A stretch of 64,000 nt of DNA, from NCBI GenBank assembly GCA_001856825.1, contig ATMD01000001.1:50581-114580 (forward strand), given 5' to 3'. Shown one piece after another: positions 44,448-52,775 of the stretch. Position numbers and translations under genes: made by a program. The notes below the pieces were generated by a model. The model did no database searches. It was not told where the DNA came from and saw nothing but the letters and a program-made list of their open reading frames with translations. Source of the DNA: Thermoplasmatales archaeon I-plasma. Its GTDB lineage: Archaea; Thermoplasmatota; Thermoplasmata; Thermoplasmatales; GCA-001856825. Each line of letters begins with the position of its first letter. Within the stretch, counting starts at the first letter, position 1.

Positions 44448-46327
44448 CAGTGTATCACCCCGACAAGCATGAATATCCTGAGAAGCAGGAGGGCTAGCAC
44501 CAATCCTATCAGGATTATCAGAGCGTACTGCCTTGCAAGTCCCGTCTGTATCTTCCTCAATACTTTACCAGAATTCTGGAACAGTCTACCGGAAGCATTT
44601 ACAAGCCCGCCAATTGCTTTCCTCTCAAATCCGTCAGTTACGGCAGACATCCCAAGAACCCCTCTTTCCGCTATGACGTTAGTATAGAATACGTCAATGT
44701 AGAACTTGTTCTTTACAAGCAGGTATAAGTCCCTAGCCCCATTTGCAACCTTCTGCGGAATGCTGGAAGGTCTTCCCCATGCGTAGTAGGCTATTCCCAT
44801 CCCTATCAGCATAAGGACAACAGGAACCAGGTCCATCGAATTTAGAGGGGAAATCCCGAATACGCCCGGGGCCGATCCCGTTTCGACGAACGAATAGAAT
44901 CCGCGCTGGAAAATTCCGAAAATTACGGAGAATGCAGCTAGTATTACGACAGGTATCAACATTATCCATTTTGACTCGTGAGCGTGTTCTGCAGCGTAAC
45001 TGCGAGGCTTTCCAAGTGCAACCTTGAAGAACAGCCTGAAAGAGTAGAGGGCAGTCAGGAAACCACCTATGGCGAGGAGTATCCAGGCAAGAAGGAAGCC
45101 GGCATTATGGCTAGCAGTGATGATGCTATCCTTGCTGAAGAAGCCTGCAAAACCCGGAAACCCAGAGAGAGCAAGCACGCCTATGAACATACCAGATATC
45201 GTTATGGGCATCTTCTTCCACAGGCCACCCATCTTGTTCACATCCCTTACGTTTAGTATGGCGTGCAGGATGGAACCAGCAGTGAGGAAAAGGAGGGCCT
45301 TGAAGAATGCATGTGCCTCCAGCTGGTACATGGCCAGGCCAATGCTGGTTGCACCCAGGCCAAGGCCGAGGGCGGCAAACATGTAGCCTATCTGGCTTAT
45401 TGTGGAATAAGCAAGAATCCTCTTTATGTCATTGACGACCAGGCCTATGAGCCCTGACATGATTATTGTAAGCACGCCTATGTAGAGGATGACCTCCACC
45501 TGAATTGAGCCGTACGGGAATAGCACGAATGTCCTTGCTATCAGGTAAACACCTGCAGTGACCATTGTCGCAGCATGTATGAGCGCTGAGACTGTAGTTG
45601 GTCCTTCCATCGCATCCGGTATCCAGACATGCAGCGGGAACTGTGCGCTCTTGCCGATAGCACCGCCGAACAGCAGGAGTGCAACGATCGTCTGCTGCCA
45701 GGCAAGGTGTATCGATGTGAGGCCCGAAATTGACAGGGCTGCTCCATTGGAATATAGAATTGCCGCCCCTATGCCTGCTATGAAGAACACGTCCCCTACC
45801 CTCGTAACTATGAATGCCTTTTTTGCTGCTGATGCAGCATTGGGCTTGTAATACCAGAAGCCGATAAGCAGGTAAGAACACAGGCCGACGAGTTCCCAGA
45901 AGATGAAGAGCATAAACAGGGATGAAGACAGAACCAGGCCGAGCATTGATGACGTGAAGAGAACCATCTCTCCAAAGAATATGTGCCTGTTTGGGTCTTC
46001 CTTCATGTACCCTACAGAGAACAGGATTATCAGGAAGCCTACGAACGAAACCATCAACGACATTATCATTGATAGGTTGTCTGCGTAGACACCCATTGGA
46101 ATGATTGCGGGGAGTGACGGCAGCCAGTTGAAGTTGTATTGGATTACTATGCCGTTCACCGTGTAGCTGAAGAAAATGTATAGCGTAATTAGGAAGGATA
46201 TCAGTATAAGGGAAGTTCCCAGGTACATTGAGTAATTCTTCTTCAGGAATCCTATTCCTATTACGAACGGGAAGCCGATGAGTGGGAGGCCGAAGATCAG
46301 GAATGTCAGTACGATAGATAGATCCAT
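44447..46327 (-). CDS. nuoL: NADH-quinone oxidoreductase-like subunit L
   Basis: A 626-residue antiporter-like subunit. Its core is marked by FWELVGLCSYLLIGFWYYKP, HVWIPDAMEGPTTVSALIHAATMVTAG and VVNDIKRILAYSTISQIGY. The C-terminal part includes ALYSFRLFFKVALG and a long amphipathic lateral region ending in GLVLALLLLRIFMLVG. It is the distal proton pump of the arm. It follows nuoK by 1 base. Confidence 0.93.
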   Translation of the reverse strand: MDLSIVLTFLIFGLPLIGFPFVIGIGFLKKNYSMYLGTSLILISFLITLYIFFSYTVNGIVIQYNFNWLPSLPAIIPMGVYADNLSMIMSLMVSFVGFLIILFSVGYMKEDPNRHIFFGEMVLFTSSMLGLVLSSSLFMLFIFWELVGLCSYLLIGFWYYKPNAASAAKKAFIVTRVGDVFFIAGIGAAILYSNGAALSISGLTSIHLAWQQTIVALLLFGGAIGKSAQFPLHVWIPDAMEGPTTVSALIHAATMVTAGVYLIARTFVLFPYGSIQVEVILYIGVLTIIMSGLIGLVVNDIKRILAYSTISQIGYMFAALGLGLGATSIGLAMYQLEAHAFFKALLFLTAGSILHAILNVRDVNKMGGLWKKMPITISGMFIGVLALSGFPGFAGFFSKDSIITASHNAGFLLAWILLAIGGFLTALYSFRLFFKVALGKPRSYAAEHAHESKWIMLIPVVILAAFSVIFGIFQRGFYSFVETGSAPGVFGISPLNSMDLVPVVLMLIGMGIAYYAWGRPSSIPQKVANGARDLYLLVKNKFYIDVFYTNVIAERGVLGMSAVTDGFERKAIGGLVNASGRLFQNSGKVLRKIQTGLARQYALIILIGLVLALLLLRIFMLVGVIH

Positions 46328-46328
46328 T

Positions 46329-46658
46329 TTACCACCTCAGCAGTTTCAGTACGTCCAGTCCTGCAGACCCCTTCTTTCTGAATACTGCAACAAATAGCGA
46401 CATAGCTACAACAGTTTCAGCAGCAGCTATGACAAGGACGAAAAGCGTCATGTCTGCTCCACCCGTATTGCCGTAATAACTGGAAGCGCCTATGAGATTT
46501 ATCAGTCCTGCGTTTATCATTATTTCTACAGATATCAGCGCCTTCACAACAGTTTTCGAGCTCAGGAAAGAATAGATGCCTATAGCTATAATGGCTATGG
46601 AAAGGAACTCCACGGCTCCCATATTCATAGGTGCGGAAATGATGCTAGATAGATTCAT
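46329..46658 (-). CDS. nuoK: NADH-quinone oxidoreductase-like subunit K
   Basis: A 109-residue subunit with three helices. The Glu-bearing helices VVKALISVEIMINAGLINLIG and MTLFVLVIAAAETVVAMSLF carry the two conserved membrane glutamates of NuoK. The start overlaps the stop of nuoJ part 2 by ATGA. It links the proton path between NuoJ and NuoL. Confidence 0.92.
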   Translation of the reverse strand: MNLSSIISAPMNMGAVEFLSIAIIAIGIYSFLSSKTVVKALISVEIMINAGLINLIGASSYYGNTGGADMTLFVLVIAAAETVVAMSLFVAVFRKKGSAGLDVLKLLRW

Positions 46659-46894
46659 TTGCTCTCACCCCTCTCGCCTAGGTACATAGCGCCAAGCATT
46701 GCTGCAACGAGAAGGAAAGTTACTATCTCAAATGGAAGGAGGTATGTTGTGAATATTGACTGAGTTATCCCCGGGCTTATGGATGTTCCAGTGTTTACCG
46801 GGATGATCCCGTTAGGGAAGGTACCCAGCTGGATGAACGTCACCATTATCAGGAAGAGAATGACAGATAGCGCAATCGCGACCTTATTCAGCAT
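46655..46894 (-). CDS. nuoJ: NADH-quinone oxidoreductase-like subunit J, C-terminal part
   Basis: A 79-residue membrane protein with two helices. It ends TYLLPFEIVTFLLVAAMLGAMYLGER, the C-terminal helix signature of NuoJ, with the conserved glutamate. With the next gene upstream it makes one NuoJ split in two; a split J (J-N and J-C) is also known in archaeal Fpo operons. It overlaps the N-terminal part by 11 bases in another frame. Confidence 0.88.
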   Translation of the reverse strand: MLNKVAIALSVILFLIMVTFIQLGTFPNGIIPVNTGTSISPGITQSIFTTYLLPFEIVTFLLVAAMLGAMYLGERGESK

Positions 46895-47126
46895 CCTGAT
46901 ACCTCCTGGATAACATGACTGATGTGAGTATGAGCGTTATAATGGCACCGGCGTAAACAAGTATCTGTATTGCAGATATGAAGAAATTTTGCAGATAGAA
47001 GAATATACCAGCAACGTCGACCACAAGAAAGGTAAGCCAAAGCGTTGAGTGAAGGAGGTTCTTACTTGACGCGGCCAGAAGGGCAGATACGATTGCTACT
47101 ATGGAAAGGATGTAAAATATGATCAT
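46884..47126 (-). CDS. nuoJ: NADH-quinone oxidoreductase-like subunit J, N-terminal part
   Basis: An 80-residue protein with the NuoJ N-terminal helices: HSTLWLTFLVVDVAGIFFYLQNFFISAIQILVYAGAIITLI contains the typical 'a.Q.lvYaGaI..L' motif. It ends at the 11-base overlap with the C-terminal part. The ATG at 47124-47126 overlaps the stop of nuoI by ATGA. Confidence 0.9.
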   Translation of the reverse strand: MIIFYILSIVAIVSALLAASSKNLLHSTLWLTFLVVDVAGIFFYLQNFFISAIQILVYAGAIITLILTSVMLSRRYQDAE

Positions 47127-47596
47127 TGCCTTTCCTCCCCCCAGAGCTCAACTTCCTTCTTTCCAAGCTGTAATGGCGTGTACCTTGTGTTCGTCCTGAT
47201 GAAATGGACTTCCTCAACCTCAGGCTCCAGTGTTATTGCTCCAGTGGGGCAGATTTCCTCGCAGAGGTTGCAGTGTATGCAGGTTGAAACATCGACCGTT
47301 GGATATATTTCCCTCTTGTTAGGATATTTCTTCTCGAATTCCTGGTTCTTCTCGTGGTGGAAATCAACCATTCTGATTGTCCCGTTGGGGCAAATCTGTT
47401 CGCATAGAGTGCATCCAATGCACGTATCCACGTTGAGGAAGACCCTGCCCGTTGTCCTTGTTGGATACTCAAGTTTTTCCTCAGGAACCTGTCTTGTTAC
47501 CTTGGGCTTGAACCCCTGGATGAAGACGCTCCATACGCCCTTTACAACTCCCACAATCCCGCTTGCCGGTCCCGGAATCTTTTCTGCATCTGACAT
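47123..47596 (-). CDS. nuoI: NADH-quinone oxidoreductase-like subunit I (ferredoxin-type)
   Basis: A 157-residue iron-sulfur subunit with two CxxCxxCxxxCP motifs, CIGCTLCEQICPNG and CIHCNLCEEICPTG, each ligating a 4Fe-4S cluster. It hands electrons to NuoB. A short hydrophobic region near residues 10-25 may touch the membrane. It follows nuoH immediately. Confidence 0.95.
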   Translation of the reverse strand: MSDAEKIPGPASGIVGVVKGVWSVFIQGFKPKVTRQVPEEKLEYPTRTTGRVFLNVDTCIGCTLCEQICPNGTIRMVDFHHEKNQEFEKKYPNKREIYPTVDVSTCIHCNLCEEICPTGAITLEPEVEEVHFIRTNTRYTPLQLGKKEVELWGEERQ

Positions 47597-48676
47597 TTAG
47601 AACAACCCCCCCAGATAGAGAGCTATGCCCGCACTTATGAGCAGGTTTATCACGCTGAGAGGCAGGAGATACTTCCATCCCATCTGCAGAAGATGGTCAA
47701 TCCTGACCCTTCCCAGTGAAATCCACGAAAGCAAGAATATGAAGATGAAGACCATTCCCTTGATGACAAGCCATACAGTTCCAGGGAAAATGGGGCCCTC
47801 CCATCCACCAAGATATATGACGGCGACGACAAATGCAGAGAGAGCCATGAACCCAAAGTTCCCCATGTAGAATATACCGTACCTCATTCCGCTGTATTCT
47901 GTGGAGAACCCGCTGACGAGCTCGCTCCCGCTTTCAGGCAGATCGAATGGAGGTATGGACTGCCTACCTATCATAGCCAGGAAGAAGACTATGAACCCAA
48001 GTATTTCAGGGACGATGAAAGGTATGTATCTCTGCGCAGTCACGATATCGTAAGCGCTGTAGCTGCCAGCCAGAACTATAACTGAAACGAGGGACAGCAG
48101 CATCGGAACCTCGAATCCCATGTCCTGTGCCGCCGATCTGAGTGCACCGAAAAGGGAGAACTTGTTATGGGATGCCAGTCCACCTATTATTTCACCAAGT
48201 GGTGCTATCGTCATGAAGGCAATGAGGAAGAGGATTGTGTAGTTGAAATTAACGACCATCAGGTTCAATATTGAAACGTTGCCGAAGGGTATCAGGATGA
48301 ATCCAAGTATAACAGGAGTGAACACAATGTAAGGAGCAACCCTGAAGGCAGTCCTGTCAGCAGAAGTGGGAATGATATCCTGCTTCTGTATCAGCTTGAA
48401 CACATCTGCTATGAGCTGCAGTGTTCCCCAGATTCCTACCCTGTTGGGCCCGATCCTGTTCTGTACGTCCGCCATATATTTTCTGAAAACGTAAATGATT
48501 ATGATGACGGCTACCATTGAAAGGGCAAAAACAAGGACTACCTCTACCACGGCAACTATGAAGTATGCTATCCAGAGCCCTATTGGCACTCCCTGATATG
48601 TGAATGGAACGAAATCGATGTGAAGGAACTTTACTATGCCGTAGAGTATGCTCATGAGGAAGAAGAATAAGTTCAT
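47597..48676 (-). CDS. nuoH: NADH-quinone oxidoreductase-like subunit H
   Basis: A 359-residue membrane subunit with about eight helices. The family segments are MADVQNRIGPNRVGIWGTLQ, GEIIGGLASHNKFSLFGALR, AAQDMGFEVPMLLSL and PESGSELVSGFSTEYSGMRYG. It forms the quinone-site heel that joins peripheral and membrane arms. It overlaps nuoD by ATGA. Confidence 0.94.
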   Translation of the reverse strand: MNLFFFLMSILYGIVKFLHIDFVPFTYQGVPIGLWIAYFIVAVVEVVLVFALSMVAVIIIIYVFRKYMADVQNRIGPNRVGIWGTLQLIADVFKLIQKQDIIPTSADRTAFRVAPYIVFTPVILGFILIPFGNVSILNLMVVNFNYTILFLIAFMTIAPLGEIIGGLASHNKFSLFGALRSAAQDMGFEVPMLLSLVSVIVLAGSYSAYDIVTAQRYIPFIVPEILGFIVFFLAMIGRQSIPPFDLPESGSELVSGFSTEYSGMRYGIFYMGNFGFMALSAFVVAVIYLGGWEGPIFPGTVWLVIKGMVFIFIFLLSWISLGRVRIDHLLQMGWKYLLPLSVINLLISAGIALYLGGLF

Positions 48677-49779
48677 CTGTCCACCTCCCCGAATACTGGA
48701 TCTATAGAGCTGACTGCGGCTGTCAGGTCTGCTATCTTGTACCCCTTGAGCATCGTGGGTATTGAGGAAAGATTTGCAAAACTGGGGCTCCTGATCCTCA
48801 CCCTGTAAGGTATTGAAGAACCGTCGCCTATGAGGTGTATACCGAACTCCCCTTTCGGCGATTCAGTGGGGACGTAGGATTCCCCCGTAGCCTTGAGCCT
48901 CACAAGCATTGGTTTTGAATACTTCTTGTTGTAGAAATCACCTTGAGGCAGTTTCTCAAGCACCTGCTTGACTATCTTTATGCTCTGCCTCATCTCCTCT
49001 ATCCGCACGAGGAATCTTGCGTATACATCCCCTTCCGTCCTATAGGGAACATCGAAGTTTACCTTGTCGTAGAAGAGGTAGGGGGAATCCTTCCTCAGGT
49101 CCCTCTTTATTCCTGAAGCCCTCTGCATCGGCCCAGTCACTCCATATGATAGCACGTCCTCCGCGGAAAGCGTCCCAACACCCTTCGTCCTGCTGACGTA
49201 TATGTAGCTCTTTCCCAGGATAGACTGTATCTCCTCGAGCTTAGTCCCGAAGTCTTCAGTCCACTCTTTTATCATGTCAATAGCCTTGGGAGTAATGTCA
49301 GAATAAACACCCCCTATTGCAAAGTAGTTGTACAGAAGCCTGCTCCCAGTTATTTCATCAAATATCCTGAGTATCCTTTCCCTCTCCCTGAAGCAGTAGA
49401 AGAAAGGTGTCAGCATACCCATATCCAGTCCGTGGGTCCCAAGCCATATGAGGTGCGATGCCTCCCTGTTAAGTTCTACCATCATCTGCCTTATCCACAG
49501 GGCCCGCTCAGGAACTTGAACATCCATCAGGTTCTCGACTGCAAGAACGTATCCGAGCTCCATGTTCAGGGCAGCAACGTAGTCGAGCCTGTCGATGTAT
49601 ATCATTCCCTTTGGATATGCACCCATCTCTGCGAGCTTCTCTGCATTCCTGTGAAGATATCCTATGACAGGCTGTGCATCGACAATTATCTCCCCGTCCA
49701 GCTTTACCTTGATCCTGAGGACTCCATGTGTTGAAGGATGCTGTGGTCCAAAGTTTACCTCTATGACCTTGTCCTCCAT
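48673..49779 (-). CDS. nuoD: NADH-quinone oxidoreductase-like subunit D
   Basis: A 368-residue hydrogenase-like subunit. It opens VIEVNFGPQHPSTHGVLRIK, then AQPVIGYLHRNAEKLAEMG and SKGVGTLSAEDVLSYGVTGPM-type sequence, ending IPYRVRIRSPSFANLS; these form the quinone pocket. The frame extends upstream, but ATG 49777-49779 lies 1 base after the nuoC stop and begins at the family N-terminus. NiFe-site cysteines are absent, as in all Nuo D. Confidence 0.93.
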   Translation of the reverse strand: MEDKVIEVNFGPQHPSTHGVLRIKVKLDGEIIVDAQPVIGYLHRNAEKLAEMGAYPKGMIYIDRLDYVAALNMELGYVLAVENLMDVQVPERALWIRQMMVELNREASHLIWLGTHGLDMGMLTPFFYCFRERERILRIFDEITGSRLLYNYFAIGGVYSDITPKAIDMIKEWTEDFGTKLEEIQSILGKSYIYVSRTKGVGTLSAEDVLSYGVTGPMQRASGIKRDLRKDSPYLFYDKVNFDVPYRTEGDVYARFLVRIEEMRQSIKIVKQVLEKLPQGDFYNKKYSKPMLVRLKATGESYVPTESPKGEFGIHLIGDGSSIPYRVRIRSPSFANLSSIPTMLKGYKIADLTAAVSSIDPVFGEVDR

Positions 49780-49780
49780 A

Positions 49781-50236
49781 TCAGTACCCCTCCCCCCTGT
49801 CGAAGGAAACTGTATCCTCCCCATCATCTGCCAGGTTTACGTACTGCTTCTTGTCCATCGGGTAGTCCTTCCTAAGGGGATGCCCGACCCATCCCTCCGC
49901 AAGGAGGATCCTCTTCAGGTTTGGATGGTTCTTGAACTTAATTCCAACCAGGTCCCACGTCTCCCTTTCGTGCCAGTCGGCACCTTTCCACAGTGAAGTC
50001 ACGGAATCAACTTCCCCGTCCGTCTTTGTCTTCACTATTATCCTAGTATTGTTCTTTGATGAAAGGAGATGGTAGAGCACCTCCAGGTGATCCTTGTAAT
50101 CCACCCCAGATATCATGAGAAGCGTGTCGAACCCCTCTTCCTTCTTCTCCTTCAGGAATGGAAGTATGTTCTCCTTCGCGACGTAGATGACTTTTATTCC
50201 GTTCTTTGTTGATGACTCGCTCTCTACAGGAATCAA
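49781..50236 (-). CDS. nuoC: NADH-quinone oxidoreductase-like subunit C
   Basis: A 151-residue 30-kDa-type subunit ending with [20 protein letters not shown] then [23 protein letters not shown], the invariant C/ND9 signature. It is separate from nuoD here, not fused. The ATG at 50234-50236 overlaps the stop of nuoB by ATGA. Confidence 0.93.
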   Translation of the reverse strand: MIPVESESSTKNGIKVIYVAKENILPFLKEKKEEGFDTLLMISGVDYKDHLEVLYHLLSSKNNTRIIVKTKTDGEVDSVTSLWKGADWHERETWDLVGIKFKNHPNLKRILLAEGWVGHPLRKDYPMDKKQYVNLADDGEDTVSFDRGEGY

Positions 50237-50691
50237 TGTTTCACCCTTCCCGCAACTATCCTGTCCTGGAGCATCTTAAGTGCCTGTATCAATGCTTCCG
50301 GCCTCGGTGGGCATCCATAGACATAGACGTCAACAGGTACTACCTGGTCCACCCCATCTACAACTGAGTAACCCCTTACGTAAGGCCCTCCTGCGGAGGC
50401 ACATGCTCCCATGGAGATAACGAATTTTGGGAAGGCCATCTGATCGTAAAGCCTCCTGATCCTCGGCGCCATCTTCTTCGTGACCGTCCCTGATACTATC
50501 ATGAGGTCAGAATGCCTCGGGGAATCCCTGAACACATCTGATCCGAATCTTGCCCAGTCATAGTCAGATCCCATCGCGCTCATCATCTCTATGGCACAAC
50601 AGGCTAGTCCGAAAGTGAAAGGCCAGAGTGATTTCCCTGTCCCCCACTTGAGCGCTTCATCTAGCGAAGTGACAAGAATACTATCCGACAC
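50233..50691 (-). CDS. nuoB: NADH-quinone oxidoreductase-like subunit B
   Basis: A 152-residue subunit holding the terminal N2 cluster. The ligand Cys pair is in [13 protein letters not shown], with further ligands in [12 protein letters not shown] and [30 protein letters not shown] is typical. Its GTG start (50689-50691) has a GAGGTGGT Shine-Dalgarno 5 bases upstream. Confidence 0.95.
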   Translation of the reverse strand: MSDSILVTSLDEALKWGTGKSLWPFTFGLACCAIEMMSAMGSDYDWARFGSDVFRDSPRHSDLMIVSGTVTKKMAPRIRRLYDQMAFPKFVISMGACASAGGPYVRGYSVVDGVDQVVPVDVYVYGCPPRPEALIQALKMLQDRIVAGRVKH

Positions 50692-51046
50692 TTGACCACC
50701 TCATGTATCCCTTCTTGGACGCGTAGAAGAGTCCGGCAAGCATTATTGCTATGAAAAGAACAACATCAAGGAAAATGCCCACTCCTAGCGACTTGACGGA
50801 ACCAGCCCATGGCAACAGGAGTATGAAATCAACATCGAAAACTACGAATGCCATTATGAAGAAAAAATACTGGATTGGCAACGGTGACTGGAAATCCCCG
50901 ACCGATACCTCTCCGCATTCATAGTTGTCGTGGGTGTATTTTCCGTATGCCTTTGACGAAAAGTGACGTGCAGTTCCGAGCAGTATCGCAATAATTATAG
51001 GTACTATAATGACTGCCAGAGCAAGGGCAGCCAGTTCAGGGGTCAT
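50681..51046 (-). CDS. nuoA: NADH-quinone oxidoreductase-like subunit A
   Basis: A 121-residue membrane subunit with three helices and the conserved [21 protein letters not shown] and [13 protein letters not shown] segments. Starts at GTG 51055, ATG 51052 or ATG 51046 are possible. I favour 51046, because an AAGGTG Shine-Dalgarno then has an 8-base spacing and the others overlap it. It is the first gene of the nuo operon. Confidence 0.9.
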   Translation of the reverse strand: MTPELAALALAVIIVPIIIAILLGTARHFSSKAYGKYTHDNYECGEVSVGDFQSPLPIQYFFFIMAFVVFDVDFILLLPWAGSVKSLGVGIFLDVVLFIAIMLAGLFYASKKGYMRWSSVG

Positions 51047-51069
51047 GCTCATCACACCTTGAGTGATTT

Positions 51070-51090
51070 ATCAAATTTATAATTTGTCGG
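51070..51090 (-). promoter_or_regulatory. Candidate TATA promoter of the nuo operon
   Basis: An A/T-rich element AATTATAAATTTG (minus strand) sits about 25-35 bases before nuoA, in the 67-base gap after sdhB. Its arms CAAATT and AATTTG are complementary. It suggests that nuo has its own promoter, separate from the succinate dehydrogenase genes. Confidence 0.35.
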
Positions 51091-51113
51091 CTTTGAGCCA
51101 GAAAAGTTAGGCA

Positions 51114-51917
51114 TCATGAAACACCCGTCACTGATTTTCTGTCTGGTCCTTTTGGTGCCCCTTTCTGCTCGAATTTGACGAATACGTTGGACGTTAGCAA
51201 TTGGCGTAGTAGCTGGATCCCTAGTGCGGGGTCCACCCCCTTGGGGCAGACATCTGAACATGCACCCGAGAAATGGCATCTCCAGACTCCGTGCTTTGAG
51301 TCTAGAACGTTGAGCCTCTCGTTCAGGCCCAGATCCCTGTTGTCTGAAATGTATCTGAACGCCTGTGCGAGAGCCTGAGGGCCAAGGTAAAGCTCGTCAG
51401 TTGCATTTGTTGGGCAGGCTGAGAGGCACAACCCGCACATTATGCAGTCTGTGAACATTGCATAACTTTCCCTCTGCTCTGGTGTCTGAAGGTATTCACC
51501 CTTTGGCTCTTCCTCATCCCTTATCACATATGGCTTTACGGACTCGTGATTCCTGAAGAGTTTTGTCAGGTCAGGCACCAGATCCTTGACTGTCCCGTAA
51601 TTCCCCATTGGGTCGATCTTCACGAGGTCCTTCCCCAGCTCCAGAATCTGTGTCTGGCAGGCGAGTCTTTCCCTGCCGTTGATTATCATACCGCAGGAAC
51701 CGCAGATGCCCATCCTGCATGAATATCTTGCAGAGACCGTATGATCCAGATGCTCCTTCACGTATAGAATGCCGTCGAGGACAGTCATGCCCATCTGGAC
51801 TGGCACCTTATATTCAACGTACTTCGGCGGCTCCCCGCTTTCCGGGTCGTACCTCCTTATCCTTAGTGTTACTGTTTTCACAACTTCTCCGAATCCTTTT
51901 AGTGCAACTTCCTGCAT
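51114..51917 (-). CDS. sdhB: Succinate dehydrogenase iron-sulfur subunit
   Basis: A 267-residue subunit. The 2Fe-2S site is SCRMGICGSCGMIINGRERLAC, the 4Fe-4S site CIMCGLCLSACPT and the third site CHFSGACSDVCPKGVDP (3Fe-4S-type). The ATG at 51915-51917 has GGAGGTG six bases upstream; the GTG at 51924-51926 overlaps that site and is unlikely. It is last in the operon sdhA-C-D-B, unlike the usual C-D-A-B order. Confidence 0.93.
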   Translation of the reverse strand: MQEVALKGFGEVVKTVTLRIRRYDPESGEPPKYVEYKVPVQMGMTVLDGILYVKEHLDHTVSARYSCRMGICGSCGMIINGRERLACQTQILELGKDLVKIDPMGNYGTVKDLVPDLTKLFRNHESVKPYVIRDEEEPKGEYLQTPEQRESYAMFTDCIMCGLCLSACPTNATDELYLGPQALAQAFRYISDNRDLGLNERLNVLDSKHGVWRCHFSGACSDVCPKGVDPALGIQLLRQLLTSNVFVKFEQKGAPKGPDRKSVTGVS

Positions 51918-51918
51918 T

Positions 51919-52320
51919 TCAGACACCTCCTCCGTAGAGCATCAATACAATAGTCCTTGTTCCCCATACGAAGACAACAAGCGCGGCAATGAGCATCGCG
52001 TAGGTGATGATCTTCTCAGACCTTCCTCCTGGGAACTGCTCTGAAAGAATGATCCTGAAGCCGTTGAAAATGTGGAATACCAGGAAAGTCAGCAGAAGTT
52101 CAAATACAGATCCCCAGGCAAGGGATGTATAAATTTTCTTAACGTTGTAGTAATAGAGAGTGCCGTTTGTCAGGTTATGCACTCCAGTCGTGCCGTAGTG
52201 GTAGAGCACCTTATCTTTTGTTGGTGCGAGGGCGCTAATTGCAAGAAAATGCAATGCACCCAGGACAAGGATCAGCACCCCGGTGAGATACTGGATGAGC
52301 ATGATCTGAGATTCCTTCAT
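51919..52320 (-). CDS. sdhD: Succinate dehydrogenase membrane anchor D-like
   Basis: A 133-residue anchor with three helices (about 8-28, 68-88, 105-128). HIFNGFRIIL carries the likely haem-b ligand, as in the 'H..nG.R' family motif. It pairs with the preceding anchor to bind haem and quinone. Its ATG overlaps the stop of sdhC by ATGA and its stop is next to the sdhB start. Confidence 0.82.
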   Translation of the reverse strand: MKESQIMLIQYLTGVLILVLGALHFLAISALAPTKDKVLYHYGTTGVHNLTNGTLYYYNVKKIYTSLAWGSVFELLLTFLVFHIFNGFRIILSEQFPGGRSEKIITYAMLIAALVVFVWGTRTIVLMLYGGGV

Positions 52321-52766
52321 ACTATCACCCCGGTATAGATGTATATGATGCCTATCGCAGCTGTGATTATCATCAATATGCCAAGAACTATCTTCAGGAC
52401 ATCATTCAGTCCCCTCGTCGATTTCGCCTTGTAAGGGTATTCTGGCCTGTATGGTCTTGGAAGCATGAGACCATTCTCTACTATTGTGAGCCTGATGCCG
52501 TTCAAAGCGTGATAGGCTGCAGCAATCAGTATAAGAGAAAGGATCAAAGGTCCAAAGTGTTGCCCGAACGGATAATCGAGGTCCACCATTATCTTGTTCC
52601 ATGTAATCGGGCCATTGAGTATATTAGACGTTTCCCAAACATGGGCAATAAGGTATAGGCCGAGGGCTATTCCTGTAAGTCTGTGCAGGGAGTACATCCA
52701 CCTATCTGTTCCATACTTGAACGGGTTAAACCATGAAATCCATCCTTTCTTGTTTTCTATCGTCAT
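52317..52766 (-). CDS. sdhC: Succinate dehydrogenase cytochrome b-type anchor C-like
   Basis: A 149-residue anchor with three helices. SLHRLTGIALGLYLIAHV is the Sdh_cyt signature and AYHALNGIRLTIVE contains the second conserved His/Gly/Arg. A GAGGTGA Shine-Dalgarno lies 5 bases before the ATG. It follows sdhA by 9 bases. Confidence 0.87.
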   Translation of the reverse strand: MTIENKKGWISWFNPFKYGTDRWMYSLHRLTGIALGLYLIAHVWETSNILNGPITWNKIMVDLDYPFGQHFGPLILSLILIAAAYHALNGIRLTIVENGLMLPRPYRPEYPYKAKSTRGLNDVLKIVLGILMIITAAIGIIYIYTGVIV

Positions 52767-52775
52767 TTTCTCACC

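Noticed and set aside
45429..45881. Open frame on the minus strand inside nuoL
   Set aside because: It is an out-of-frame shadow of nuoL, with many Cys, His and Arg and no membrane or motif pattern.
46655..47126. NuoJ as a frameshifted pseudogene
   Set aside because: Both halves carry full motifs and own starts, and a split J is known in archaeal Fpo operons.
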